A DNA stretch of 64,000 bases from Vibrio kanaloae (GTDB taxonomy: Bacteria; Pseudomonadota; Gammaproteobacteria; Enterobacterales; Vibrionaceae): NCBI RefSeq assembly GCF_024347535.1, contig NZ_AP025498.1, positions 558,001 through 622,000 on the forward strand. The letters are read 5' to 3'. Every line of letters begins with the position of its first letter. The stretch's first letter is position 1. Shown piece after piece: positions 1 through 8,913 of the stretch. Both the position numbers and the translations under genes were made by a program. The notes under the pieces are model-generated. The model did no database searches, was not told where the DNA came from, and saw nothing but the letters and a program-made list of their open reading frames with translations.

Positions 1-2469
1 GTCTTCAAAACGACCGCCACGCGCAAAGATATACGCCACTTTAAGCATCTCTTCTGGTTTGAGCGTTTTGTTCATCACGGGTACTAGGCGTTCTAAACCA
101 GACCAAACGATATCTTCAGCATCGACATTCGGCACGCCGCCTTTTACGAATGCCAAGTTAGCCGCTGAGCGCAGGTAGAAATCTTCAGCGCTATGAATAC
201 CGTGCCAGTTACCTTGGCTATCTTTAATTGCGTTGTCGCCAAAGCCACCTAAGCCAAGCGTTTTCGCCACATCAATAAAGAAATTCTCTAGGTTGATGGC
301 GCGCCCGTCTTGAGTGCGTGAGGTTTTCGGTTCAACAATCGGCCAACGAGCGGTGATCGTTTTAGTTGCGACGCCATGCCACGGTGTGGCCATGCCCCAG
401 CTTTCGTAGGTCACTGTGTCTGGCACGAGGTAATCCGATAACGCTGTGGTCTCATTGATGAAGGCATCGATAGAGACTATCAAGCCAAGCTGTTTTGGAT
501 CTTTAAGCTTCTCACCCAACAAGTTGTCTAAACCCGGAACCCCATAAAGTGGGTTCGCCATGTGGTTGATCCACGCTTTTGCTCGGTAGGGGTAGCCATC
601 AATGGCAGCTGATAAGTGCTCAGTTAAAAGCGGCGCAGAGATTGGGTACCACGGCGCGCGTGTCGGGTAGGGTGATTCTCCGGCTGCAATACGACGTTTG
701 TATTCGCTGGTTTTGTGATACGGGAATTTACTGCGAGATAAGAACACGCCTTGAGGCTTAGTCTTACCCTTGAACTTAGTAAAGTCGTAACGAGGACCTG
801 CGACCGAAGTTGGGTAGCCGCCCGCTTTCGCCATCGCACCGCCTTTTGCGTTGATGTTACCGATCAGCGCGTTCAACATTAAGATAGAGAACGAGTTGTA
901 GAAGCCGTTGGTGTGCATGTTGCCACCGTGGGTATCGACAACGGCTTTCGTTCCGTAGCTAGTGAAGCGTTTTGCTAGTGCAATAATTTGGTCTTGCGGG
1001 ATTTCACACTGCTCGCTGTAGTAAGCAAGGTCATATTTGAAGGCTTCTTCTTTCAACCTTTGTAGAGAAGACTTAACACGAACGGTCTGACCATCGATCT
1101 CTACGTCTTGATCGACAAACAGAGCTGCTTCATCTACTTGAATATGTGATGTTAATAGTGACGTTGTCACATCGAGCGTGATGAATCCGTCATCGTCAGA
1201 TAGTGGTTCGCCCGTTTCTAGCAAACCAATATCCGATGTGCGAAGCATGCGCCCGTTTTGTGGGTGTGTTTCGTCGCTGATAACAAGGTGAGATGCATTA
1301 CACCAGTGTGTGGTGCCAGCTTTCTGCATCGCTTGTGCGCTTGGGCGAGACAAGAAGTCGTGATTGTAGCGCTGGTTTTCGATGATCCATTGGATCATGC
1401 CCAGAACTAATGCTGAATCGGTGCCCGGCTTGATCGGCAGCCAGTTGTTGCGATCGCCCGCCGCGAGGCTTGATGACCCTGCAGGAAGGCTTGGTGTCAC
1501 TATGGTGTAGCTTAGCTTTCCGTTCGTGCGAGCTTCAGCAAGTTGTCGTGCTTGACGCTTAAACGGGTTACCCGCTTGAGCCGGAGACATACCGATGAAC
1601 AGAATGAACTCAGCGTTGTTGAAGTCGGGCTTTAAATGCGAGAACTTGTCTAGATCGTTCATGATTGCACCTGAACCTGCGCGGAACGCGTAACCACAGT
1701 AAGAGCCGTGGTGACCGAAGTTGCGAGTACCGTAACTGTTGAATGCAAAGCGCTTCAAGATGTCGTCACGGCCTTCATTACCGGCATTCGTCACTAGTAA
1801 TTGGTTGGCTTTTGGTCCGTATTCAGGGTTATTCGGGTCGAGTGGTGTTTCGATGTCACGAATCGAACGCAATCCTTCCACTTCGCCTTCGCCGAACAAG
1901 TCACCACCTTCGGTGATTTCAGAGATTAGCTGCTCGTAACTGATTGGCTCCCACTTGCCTTCACCACGTTTACCGACACGTTTGAGCGGTTGAGTGATTC
2001 GGTATGGGCTGTTTTGAATCTCTAACATACCGTTACCACGGGCGCAGGCAGTCGAGCGGTTATTGATGCCCGATTCACCAGACAAGCCAATGTAGGCGTC
2101 TTTTACAGGCGTTGTGAAGGGGATATGTTGGTCGTTTGATAGCGGGTGATACGGGTTGCCCGAGATACGTAAGATCTCGTCATTACGATTATCGATCCGT
2201 ACACGTAGACCACACAGTGTCCAGCAACCAAAACACATAGAGGGTGCAACACGTTGGTTTGGATTTGGTGAGATCTTACCTTGTTCATCGACACTGTATT
2301 CCGTCTCTAATGAATTACCGTGGTGGATGTGGTTGGTTTTTTTACCCGCGGTGCCATCGATAGCACCGTGAACCATGTGTTTTGTGGTTGTCGCATAACC
2401 TGCAGCAAAAGCTCCAACACCACCGGCAGCAAGGCCTGTTTTCAAAAATTGACGACGTTTGTTATCCAT
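1..2469 (-). CDS. ttrA: Tetrathionate reductase catalytic subunit TtrA (3' part missing)
   Basis: Molybdopterin (bis-MGD) oxidoreductase that reduces tetrathionate to thiosulfate in the periplasm, with electrons arriving through TtrC and TtrB. The frame is open for 823 codons to the window edge, so the C-terminus is missing. The ATG at 2469 has a good Shine-Dalgarno (AAGGAA) and begins with a twin-arginine leader (KRRQFLK near residues 4-10). A Cys motif (CFGCWTLC) near residue 80 is the expected [4Fe-4S] site. The protein then follows TtrA closely (for example KRVGKRGEGKW, AGSGAIMNDLDK, GNPFKRQARQLAEAR, FINETTALSDYLVPD). It is the third gene of ttrBCA, 14 bases after ttrC. Assignment to TtrA rather than a general DMSO-reductase relative rests on close recall of Salmonella TtrA and on the neighbouring ttrSR. 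Confidence 0.95.
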   Translation of the reverse strand, partial: MDNKRRQFLKTGLAAGGVGAFAAGYATTTKHMVHGAIDGTAGKKTNHIHHGNSLETEYSVDEQGKISPNPNQRVAPSMCFGCWTLCGLRVRIDNRNDEILRISGNPYHPLSNDQHIPFTTPVKDAYIGLSGESGINNRSTACARGNGMLEIQNSPYRITQPLKRVGKRGEGKWEPISYEQLISEITEGGDLFGEGEVEGLRSIRDIETPLDPNNPEYGPKANQLLVTNAGNEGRDDILKRFAFNSYGTRNFGHHGSYCGYAFRAGSGAIMNDLDKFSHLKPDFNNAEFILFIGMSPAQAGNPFKRQARQLAEARTNGKLSYTIVTPSLPAGSSSLAAGDRNNWLPIKPGTDSALVLGMIQWIIENQRYNHDFLSRPSAQAMQKAGTTHWCNASHLVISDETHPQNGRMLRTSDIGLLETGEPLSDDDGFITLDVTTSLLTSHIQVDEAALFVDQDVEIDGQTVRVKSSLQRLKEEAFKYDLAYYSEQCEIPQDQIIALAKRFTSYGTKAVVDTHGGNMHTNGFYNSFSILMLNALIGNINAKGGAMAKAGGYPTSVAGPRYDFTKFKGKTKPQGVFLSRSKFPYHKTSEYKRRIAAGESPYPTRAPWYPISAPLLTEHLSAAIDGYPYRAKAWINHMANPLYGVPGLDNLLGEKLKDPKQLGLIVSIDAFINETTALSDYLVPDTVTYESWGMATPWHGVATKTITARWPIVEPKTSRTQDGRAINLENFFIDVAKTLGLGGFGDNAIKDSQGNWHGIHSAEDFYLRSAANLAFVKGGVPNVDAEDIVWSGLERLVPVMNKTLKPEEMLKVAYIFARGGRFED

Positions 2470-2483
2470 GATGATTCCTTAGA

Positions 2484-3605
2484 CTACAAGCTATGTGAGC
2501 GGTTAAGTGGTGACGATGCTTTATGAGCTGATTTAACCGATAGGGCTTTTGTTGATACGATTTCAGAAGCGAACAGCGCAAGTGCTAACCAAAGACCACA
2601 CATACCAGCAATGCCGAGTAAACCTGCGCTCCCCATAGGCAGTTCATAAGGGAATGGGCCCACATCAAAACGTGGAATGGTTTGAACTTCCATCATGGTG
2701 ACCCAACGTACCGCCCATGCTGAAAGGATGGTCGCAAGCGCAATACAGACGATTCCAAGCTTGCTTCGCGACAGGCGCTGCAGTGGTAGAACTAAAATCA
2801 TGCACAGCAAAATGCTCGTGGTCATAATGCCTAAATTGATGCCCCACGTGTCGTTCTCATATAGGTTGAAGTGGCCATGGTTAGATGCCCAAATTGATGT
2901 GAGAATGATGGCAAGGCCACCTGTTAAGGTAATGGTTTTCTGTATCAGTGATAGATCGGTTGTTTTTAGGTTTGGTTCACTTGATGGCAAAAGAGCCCAA
3001 ATCAATAGCGCTAAACCTATTGCGGCAAAGAATGCCGTGGAGAACCAAAGTAGCGGAGATGCAGGTTGGTGCCAAAGTGGTCGGCTCGCCAAAATTGCAA
3101 TCTCGGCACCGGTGTAAAGCGCAATGCTTAAGCCCGATACAGCCGTCACAGCAGCGAGTGCAATCATTAGCTTGGTTGAAACCTGCCATTGGCCTAGCGT
3201 AAGCCAAGACAAGCGTTTTAAAAGTGGATTTTCACTCTCTTTAAGCTGTGCGATGTCGTCACGTAGGTAAACCCACGCGGTAGCAACAGCAAGGCCTGAA
3301 AATAGAGGCAGAAACAGAGAACCCACCCACATCCACGACCAAGGTGTGATGTGAGCATAAAAATGCCATGCGCGTCCCGGTTGGTGTAAGTCACCTGTTA
3401 GCGCGAGTGGTCCAACAATCCCGCCAATCGCCATGACAAGCACAAGCGCTGATCGGAATTGGTGACTGGTTGAGTCTTTGAATATCAGTGCAATCAAAAA
3501 CAGAATAGCGGCCGCGTAAGCCGAACCAATGTAGAAAAAATATTGAACCGCCCACGGTAGCCAAGCCATTTCTTGAGCGGGAACTAACACCTCAGTGATA
3601 TTCAT
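2484..3605 (-). CDS. ttrC: Tetrathionate reductase membrane subunit TtrC (NrfD-like)
   Basis: Integral membrane subunit of 373 residues that oxidises quinol and anchors the TtrAB complex. It belongs to the NrfD/PsrC family: about nine hydrophobic segments, the first near residues 25-45 (AVQYFFYIGSAYAAAILFL) and the last near 325-350. The conserved region DLHQPGRAWHFY near residues 70-82 is typical of the quinol-binding part of this family. The start ATG overlaps the ttrB stop by 4 bases (ATGA), so translation is coupled. ttrA follows after 14 bases. Confidence 0.93.
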   Translation of the reverse strand: MNITEVLVPAQEMAWLPWAVQYFFYIGSAYAAAILFLIALIFKDSTSHQFRSALVLVMAIGGIVGPLALTGDLHQPGRAWHFYAHITPWSWMWVGSLFLPLFSGLAVATAWVYLRDDIAQLKESENPLLKRLSWLTLGQWQVSTKLMIALAAVTAVSGLSIALYTGAEIAILASRPLWHQPASPLLWFSTAFFAAIGLALLIWALLPSSEPNLKTTDLSLIQKTITLTGGLAIILTSIWASNHGHFNLYENDTWGINLGIMTTSILLCMILVLPLQRLSRSKLGIVCIALATILSAWAVRWVTMMEVQTIPRFDVGPFPYELPMGSAGLLGIAGMCGLWLALALFASEIVSTKALSVKSAHKASSPLNRSHSL

Positions 3606-4438
3606 GCTGTCTCTCCTTGTTTACCTTGTGTCGCGATTGCCAGTTCTTGTTTGCTAGAGGACAAGTTATCAATGGCGGCTGGATCATAAATCGCAGGCTG
3701 ACCTTCGATATGGCTAACGAAACGCTCGTTCATGCCGATATAGAAAACATGTGGGTTGGTATTTTGCTCTGGCTTGAGCACCTTGATGTCGTCTTGGTTT
3801 TCATTAAGCAGGCGGTTGATCTCGCTGTTTGGGTCTTTGAGGTCACCAATAACGCGCGCACCACCAACACAGGTTTCGACACAAGCGGGCAGTAAGCCAT
3901 CTTCAAGGCGGTGTGCACAGAAGGTACATTTGTCTGCGGTAAGGGTGTCGTTATTGATGAAGCGAGCGTCGTAAGGACAGGCTTGAACACAGTAAGCACA
4001 AGCTACGCAACGTTCGTTGTCGACCATTACAATGCCGTCTTCGCGTTGGAAGGTCGCTTGAACAGGACAAACCTTAATGCACGGAGCATCGTCGCAGTGG
4101 TTACACAGACGAGGCAACATGAATGACTTCACCTCTTGTTGAGTAGTCGAACCATCATCAAGGGAGACTTCATACTGTTTTACGGTGGTTCTGAACTGGC
4201 CAATTGGCGCTTGGTTTTCAACGCTACAGCCAACAGTGCACGCCTGACAGCCAACGCATTTACGTAAATCAACCGCCATGGCGTAGCGTTTACCTACTTC
4301 GCCTTTGCGGTCAGGTTGGTTGTTATTGCGAATGGCTGTGCTTGCGACTGCGGTGTTGATTCCGGTGATGGGAATGAGCGCAGCACCAGCGGAAACCTTG
4401 CCGAATTGGCTGAGAAACCGTCTTTTCAATGAGTCCAT
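3602..4438 (-). CDS. ttrB: Tetrathionate reductase iron-sulfur subunit TtrB
   Basis: Periplasmic electron-transfer subunit of 278 residues that carries electrons from TtrC to TtrA. Four cysteine clusters of the DmsB/NrfC type are visible: CVGCQACTVGC, CNHCDDAPCIKVCP, CVACAYCVQACP and CTFCAHRLEDGLLPACVETC, enough for four [4Fe-4S] centres. The N-terminus has a twin-arginine motif (KRRFLSQFG) and a hydrophobic stretch ending near ASTA, consistent with Tat export. The ATG at 4438 has an AGGT ribosome site. It is the first gene of ttrBCA and is divergent from ttrS, as in known ttr loci. Confidence 0.94.
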   Translation of the reverse strand: MDSLKRRFLSQFGKVSAGAALIPITGINTAVASTAIRNNNQPDRKGEVGKRYAMAVDLRKCVGCQACTVGCSVENQAPIGQFRTTVKQYEVSLDDGSTTQQEVKSFMLPRLCNHCDDAPCIKVCPVQATFQREDGIVMVDNERCVACAYCVQACPYDARFINNDTLTADKCTFCAHRLEDGLLPACVETCVGGARVIGDLKDPNSEINRLLNENQDDIKVLKPEQNTNPHVFYIGMNERFVSHIEGQPAIYDPAAIDNLSSSKQELAIATQGKQGETA

Positions 4439-4498
4439 ATTGGTACCTATAAATGGGTATTCGTTCTGTTGGGCTCATTGTCAGTTTTTGACCGTTCA

Positions 4499-4526
4499 TG
4501 GGATATTGTGGATTTCCACATACCCA
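4499..4526. promoter_or_regulatory. Palindrome in the ttrB-ttrS gap, possible TtrR operator
   Basis: A perfect inverted repeat TGTGGA-TT-TCCACA (4507-4520) is flanked by TGGG (4499-4502) and CCCA (4523-4526), giving a nested, nearly symmetrical site. It lies about 60 bases upstream of ttrB and 170 upstream of ttrS. FixJ/LuxR-type regulators such as TtrR bind dyad sites, so this is the best operator candidate in the gap. That is inference from position and symmetry only. Confidence 0.5.
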
Positions 4527-4534
4527 GATCAAAG

Positions 4535-4548
4535 TTGATCTAGAACAA
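4535..4548. promoter_or_regulatory. FNR-like site upstream of ttrBCA
   Basis: TTGAT-CTAG-AACAA matches the FNR consensus TTGAT-N4-ATCAA at 9 of 10 defined positions. It lies 97 bases upstream of the ttrB start and next to the palindrome. Tetrathionate respiration is anaerobic and ttr operons are known to be FNR-dependent in enterics, so activation by FNR is plausible. Confidence 0.5.
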
Positions 4549-4697
4549 ATGTGGTTTTGCCAATCTAGCTGTTATGCTTTGTTTTAGAGGCTTATTTAAG
4601 GCGATCTAAAGCATAAGTTGAGCGTTCAACATGTTGCTGACATAAAATGAATCGAGAATAAATTGAATAAACAGTCCGTTTGGAGAAATAGATTTTA

Positions 4698-6587
4698 GTG
4701 AGCGTTCGAAAACTAATGACAATCGTTAGCCTTTGTTGGTTAAGCCTAACCTCAGGTGCGTGTTTCGCGGCTCGATCTGAACAAGCGATAGTAGCCCCAA
4801 GCCCAAGCCCAAGCCCAAGCCTCACTGAACCCGACCAGATTATCGAAGTTGGCGTGTTAGCAACTCGAGGTAAGCTTTCGGCGCGGCAACGCTGGCAACC
4901 AACAATGGATTGGTTGTCTGAGCGAATCCCAGGTAAGCACTTTGTCCTCAAACCATTTAACTTGGAAGAGATGGCCGAAGCGGTGAAAGACGTCAACGTC
5001 GATTTTGTTGTCACCAACCCGGGGCAGGCGGTGCGATTAGGGCGTCAGTATGCGCTCTCTTGGATAGCAACCATGACCAGTCACAATTACGACGATCAAG
5101 GTGTGAGCAGCACGCGCAGTATCGGTTCCGCATTGGTGGTGAGAAGAATGTCACCTTATATCTCTTTTGAACAATTGAGCGGAAAGCCAATTGCTGCCGT
5201 GTCAGAAAATGCGTTTGGTGGTTACCTGACTATGCGTTATCAAATAATGCAAGAGGGGCTCAATCCCAACCACTTTTTCTCTAATACTCAGTTCTTAGGT
5301 TTTCCTATTGATGCCAGCTTATACCAGCTGCGAGAAGGGCACATTGAAGCGGCTGTGGTACCTGTGTGTTTAGTTGAGAGCATGATCAGCGAAGGTTTGC
5401 TAGTCGCTGGCCAATATCGAATTATCGGCAATCAAGCGCCTGAAGGATTCCGATGCCAAGTGTCTACGCCGTTGTACCCTAACTGGTCGTTTGCCAAAAC
5501 AGAAAGAGCCTCTTCAGCACTGGCTAAACAAATGAGTCAGGTGCTGTTTTCAATGGCAAAGAGCAGTGCACCCGCCATTGCGGCAAATGCTTCGGGTTGG
5601 ACGTCACCGACAAGCCTGCTCTCGATAGACAAGCTCTATCAACAACTCGACATGCACCCACTGCAACAGCCTTGGTGGAAAGAAGCGTTAATCTGGCTTA
5701 AGTACAACCAGCAGTGGGCGTGGGCGTTCTTTATTCTTGTCGTATTACTGAATGCTTACCATTTTTGGTTGGAATATAAATTTAGCCGCAGTAAAAAACA
5801 GTTAGAAGCCACGTTGCACAAGTTAAAAAGTAAGAGTGAGCAGCTCGAGCATTCGCAACGGATCGCGGTAGTCGGTGAGTTGGGAAGCAGTTTGGCGCAC
5901 GAAATCAATCAGCCTCTGGCAGCGATTCGTAACTATAGCGAAGGTGGTTTACTGCGGGTTTCGAAGAACAAACCATTGACCGATATTGAACCTGTGTTCG
6001 AGAAAATTCAGTCTCAAGTGGATCGTGCTGATGCGATCATTCAACGCTTAAGAAACATGATTAAGAAACGCTCATCTGAGAAGTCTCAGACCGACATCGA
6101 GCAGCTACTCACAGACACCATTGAGTTGCTGCAATTTCGATTACAGAAGCACAATATAACTATTAAACGCTACGCGGTCGGACAGCCTATTACTTTGTAT
6201 ATTGATCCTGTGGGCATACAACAAGTAATTGTAAACCTGATCAATAATGCGACAGATGCGTGTAACATACAGCAGCAACGCGAACACAGCGCGATGTCTG
6301 ATATTAATAACAAAAACGGCAAGCTTGCGACAATTAAAGTGATTACCGAGTATCAACCGGATAAAATGATGTTGTCGGTTATTGATAACGGAACGGGGTT
6401 AGATCTTGCCGAGCAACAAGTTACCCAAGCCTTTGTGAGCAGTAAAGAAAATGGCTTGGGATTAGGGCTTTCGATTTGCCAAGACGTGATTGAAGACCAC
6501 AGTGGTAAAATGGCCATTGTGTCACTTGCTCCTCATGGCTGTCACGTTGAGGTAACGTTACCTTTTTCTCTTTCAAATGATTCATAA
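4698..6587 (+). CDS. ttrS: Tetrathionate sensor histidine kinase TtrS
   Basis: Membrane sensor kinase of 629 residues that detects tetrathionate and phosphorylates TtrR. A signal sequence (about residues 1-25) precedes a periplasmic PhnD-like solute-binding domain (about 45-300; note DFVVTNPGQAVRLGR). A transmembrane segment follows near 341-360, then a HisKA domain with the phospho-acceptor H401 in SLAHEINQPLAAIRNY, and a HATPase with N box (VNLINNATDAC), DNGTGLD and GLGLGLSIC. The GTG at 4698 is preceded by GGAGA. An in-frame ATG at 4716 is the alternative and also leaves a usable signal peptide. A Ser-Pro repeat sits just after the signal peptide. The stop is 11 bases before ttrR. Confidence 0.93.
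   Translation: MSVRKLMTIVSLCWLSLTSGACFAARSEQAIVAPSPSPSPSLTEPDQIIEVGVLATRGKLSARQRWQPTMDWLSERIPGKHFVLKPFNLEEMAEAVKDVNVDFVVTNPGQAVRLGRQYALSWIATMTSHNYDDQGVSSTRSIGSALVVRRMSPYISFEQLSGKPIAAVSENAFGGYLTMRYQIMQEGLNPNHFFSNTQFLGFPIDASLYQLREGHIEAAVVPVCLVESMISEGLLVAGQYRIIGNQAPEGFRCQVSTPLYPNWSFAKTERASSALAKQMSQVLFSMAKSSAPAIAANASGWTSPTSLLSIDKLYQQLDMHPLQQPWWKEALIWLKYNQQWAWAFFILVVLLNAYHFWLEYKFSRSKKQLEATLHKLKSKSEQLEHSQRIAVVGELGSSLAHEINQPLAAIRNYSEGGLLRVSKNKPLTDIEPVFEKIQSQVDRADAIIQRLRNMIKKRSSEKSQTDIEQLLTDTIELLQFRLQKHNITIKRYAVGQPITLYIDPVGIQQVIVNLINNATDACNIQQQREHSAMSDINNKNGKLATIKVITEYQPDKMMLSVIDNGTGLDLAEQQVTQAFVSSKENGLGLGLSICQDVIEDHSGKMAIVSLAPHGCHVEVTLPFSLSNDS
4796..4819 (+). repeat. Four tandem CCCAAG hexamers inside ttrS
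   Basis: Four perfect 6-base copies in frame encode a Ser-Pro run (PSPSPSPS, about residues 34-41) between the signal peptide and the sensor domain of TtrS. Slippage would change linker length without breaking the frame. Confidence 0.9.
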
Positions 6588-6598
6588 GGAATCTTGTT

Positions 6599-7201
6599 AT
6601 GTCAGAACTTCATCAAACGTTGCCGGTTTATGTGGTTGATGACGATGAGTCGATGCGTGACTCATTGGTGTTCTTATTGAAAGAGCATGATTTTACAGTG
6701 TCAGCTTATGAAGATGGCCCGAACTTTCTAGATTCTGTCGACTTGAGTGCTCCGGGGTGTGTAATTTTGGATAGCAGAATGCCAGAGATGAGAGGGCAGC
6801 AAGTCCATGAGTTGATGGTGAAAGCGCAGAGTCCATTGTCGGTGATTTATCTGACGGGTCATGGTGATGTACCAATGGCGGTGGAAGCCTTGCAATCGGG
6901 CGCGGTGAACTTCTTCCAAAAGCCGGTGAAAGGTGGTGAATTGTCCGAGGCAATCAAGCAAGGATTAGAGGCTTCTGAAAAGAATCTTCATATGAATGTG
7001 TATCGCCAAGCTTATGCGTCGTTGACCGAGCGTGAAATCGACATTCTTAAGCAGATCATTGACGGCAAGCGTAACCAGAAAATCGCTGACGAGTTGTGTA
7101 TCGCGATGAGAACGGTAGAAGTACACCGAGCGAGTTTAATGAAGAAATTTTCTGCAAAAACGGTTGCTGAGTTGGCATATATTTATGGACAGTTAACTTA
7201 A
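6599..7201 (+). CDS. ttrR: Tetrathionate response regulator TtrR (FixJ/LuxR type)
   Basis: Response regulator of 200 residues that activates ttrBCA when phosphorylated by TtrS. The receiver domain (about 1-120) has the acidic pocket D14-D15-D16, the phospho-acceptor D58 (VILDSRMPE), T86 in LTGHGD and K107 in FFQKPV. The C-terminal LuxR/GerE helix-turn-helix (about 138-195) reads LTEREIDILKQIIDGKRNQKIADEL followed by MRTVEVHRASLMKKF. A strong AAGGA precedes the ATG. It is co-transcribed with ttrS. Confidence 0.94.
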   Translation: MSELHQTLPVYVVDDDESMRDSLVFLLKEHDFTVSAYEDGPNFLDSVDLSAPGCVILDSRMPEMRGQQVHELMVKAQSPLSVIYLTGHGDVPMAVEALQSGAVNFFQKPVKGGELSEAIKQGLEASEKNLHMNVYRQAYASLTEREIDILKQIIDGKRNQKIADELCIAMRTVEVHRASLMKKFSAKTVAELAYIYGQLT

Positions 7202-7508
7202 TCATATAGCCACCACGATACGAAATGACAGTGATAGGTGCCATATCGTGGTCGCTTTTAAGGTGACTTTGCTGGAAGGTTATCTTCATAAGCAAACTAA
7301 TATTGAAGTAAGATCACACCATTTATGGAGTGCATACTGAGATGTATCAGGAATCTGTTTAACGCTATGTATTCCTGAGATACTAAGTTCATTTTAGGGT
7401 GAAACGTTTTAACTACTGCGCTTTTCCCTGTAATTTAGAAACATTCACTATGGTTAGGTACTCCTCTGGATTGGGTCTTGTATCAACCGAGTTAGGTTAA
7501 AAAACTTT
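7202..7508. other. Intergenic region after ttrR
   Basis: This 307-base gap has no convincing gene. A pair of complementary arms, CCACGATA (about 7213) and TATCGTGG (about 7244), with a 23-base loop and a short T run at 7256-7259 could end the ttrSR transcript, but the fit to a factor-independent terminator is weak. The rest probably holds the promoter of the following gene, which I could not place. Confidence 0.4.
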
Positions 7509-8732
7509 ATGAGTACAATGGGAATCGCAATTGGTGCGACGGCTCTTTCGTTAATACTTGTGGCCGTTTGGCTGATCTCTCTATCGCTAAGAAAACAGCG
7601 CTTGGAACAGGAACGTAAAGCGCGTGCAGTCGCTTACCGAAAAGCGATTGAAAAAGCGCGTATACAAGAGCAAAAAGAGCGCCACTTCAAAGCTGAAACC
7701 GGTCATGTTCCGTCGATTCTGTATTTGGCGAAAGAGGCCGAACGTAACAATATCAAGGAAGCTCTGTATTGGTACGATAAAGCGGCGCACTTAGATAATG
7801 TCAACGGTATGTACGGTATTGTACGCCTTAGTATGAAGCGTAAAGAAGACCTAATTTTAAAAGAAAAAGCCAATTTTTGGCAACTTGCTATATCTGCATT
7901 AGACAATGATCTGGCTGCGAAATTTGAGATGGGTAAAGCGCTCGTCTTTGGCCGTGGAACGGATAAAAACATCCCCAAGGGCTACACCTGTATCGAAGAG
8001 TCAGCAGCTGGTGGCAATAGCGAAGCAATGCTGTTTATGGGGGACTGGTGTCTAGACAAAGAAAATCCGGACTATTCAGCCGAGAATGCAGTCGAGTGGT
8101 ATCACAAAGCGGCGGACAAGAATAGTTTAGAAGGTAAGATTAAGCTTGGTTCGTGTTATTTGAATGGTATTGGCGTTGAATCCAATCATGGTGAGGCCAT
8201 ATATTGGTTTGAGACTGCGGCGGAAAAAAACAGTGCCGAAGCGATGTTTAGAGCCGGTGAGGCTTGGATCGATCATGGTGAAAACGGTAACGCTATTGCT
8301 TATATTTGGCTCTTCTTATCGGCTCATTTCGGATATTCCGATGCGAAACATTTGAGAGACAAAGTGGGTGGTGAGCTTGGTGTGGATGCAGTGGTGGGCT
8401 TACAAGCTCTGACTAAGCCAATAATGACTAAGTTAACTCAAGAAGCGATAACCAAGCACTCAATCATCAAAGCGCTCAATAAGCTCTACAAACGTAATAT
8501 ACCTATCCCAAAGAAAGTGAAAGAAGTGCTTGATGAAGAAGATACCGATTTAAGTGTCGATGGTAGTCATATAAAGACTAAAGAGCTTAGTGAATCAATT
8601 TCTAACGTTGATTACAGCCAACAGCAGATGAATACAGGTCAAGCATTAACAGATAAACAAGCTAACCAGAATAGCGACCCTCTGGACTTCAGTCAGCCAG
8701 TTGTTGAGTCTAACTGGAACAGAAATCAATAG
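7509..8732 (+). CDS. Membrane-anchored Sel1-repeat protein
   Basis: Protein of 407 residues with no function I can name. One N-terminal transmembrane helix (about residues 5-27, ATALSLILVAVWLISLSL) is followed by a basic, probably coiled-coil stretch (about 30-62). At least four Sel1-like (TPR-related) repeats follow between about 75 and 275, shown by ALYWYDKAAHLDN, AMLFMGDWCLD, AVEWYHKAADKNSLEGKIKLGSCYLNGIGV and AIYWFETAAEKNSAEAMFRAG. The C-terminal third is polar and probably disordered. Sel1 proteins usually act as scaffolds; the orientation here suggests a cytoplasmic repeat domain tethered to the inner membrane. It is monocistronic, convergent with sstT, and shares a bidirectional terminator with it. 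The ribosome site is weak (TAGG at -15). Confidence 0.85.
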   Translation: MSTMGIAIGATALSLILVAVWLISLSLRKQRLEQERKARAVAYRKAIEKARIQEQKERHFKAETGHVPSILYLAKEAERNNIKEALYWYDKAAHLDNVNGMYGIVRLSMKRKEDLILKEKANFWQLAISALDNDLAAKFEMGKALVFGRGTDKNIPKGYTCIEESAAGGNSEAMLFMGDWCLDKENPDYSAENAVEWYHKAADKNSLEGKIKLGSCYLNGIGVESNHGEAIYWFETAAEKNSAEAMFRAGEAWIDHGENGNAIAYIWLFLSAHFGYSDAKHLRDKVGGELGVDAVVGLQALTKPIMTKLTQEAITKHSIIKALNKLYKRNIPIPKKVKEVLDEEDTDLSVDGSHIKTKELSESISNVDYSQQQMNTGQALTDKQANQNSDPLDFSQPVVESNWNRNQ

Positions 8733-8828
8733 TCGTGTTCAGTAGCTTTATACGGTGCTTCTGTGAAGCAGTTTTCTTTGGTTATCAGTTAACTGTAGTT
8801 CTCACCCTAATCAAGAAAACTAGGCAAC

Positions 8829-8857
8829 AAAAAAGGGAAGCCGATGCTTCCCTTTTT
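8829..8857. terminator. Bidirectional terminator between the Sel1 gene and sstT
   Basis: The perfect hairpin GGGAAGC-CGAT-GCTTCCC is flanked by A runs on the left and T runs on the right, so it can stop transcription from both convergent genes. Confidence 0.9.
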
Positions 8858-8878
8858 ATTTGTGTGTGATTTGCTTTT

Positions 8879-8913
8879 AGAGCTTAGAGCTTAGAGCTTA
8901 GAGCTTAGAGCTT
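8879..8913. repeat. Five tandem AGAGCTT heptamers at the end of sstT
   Basis: Five perfect 7-base copies run up to and into the sstT stop codon (8912-8914), between that stop and the shared terminator. The length is a candidate for slippage variation. Confidence 0.95.

Noticed and set aside
8879..8913. Short direct repeats considered as a CRISPR-like array
   Set aside because: The 7-base units are contiguous, with no spacers and no cas genes nearby.
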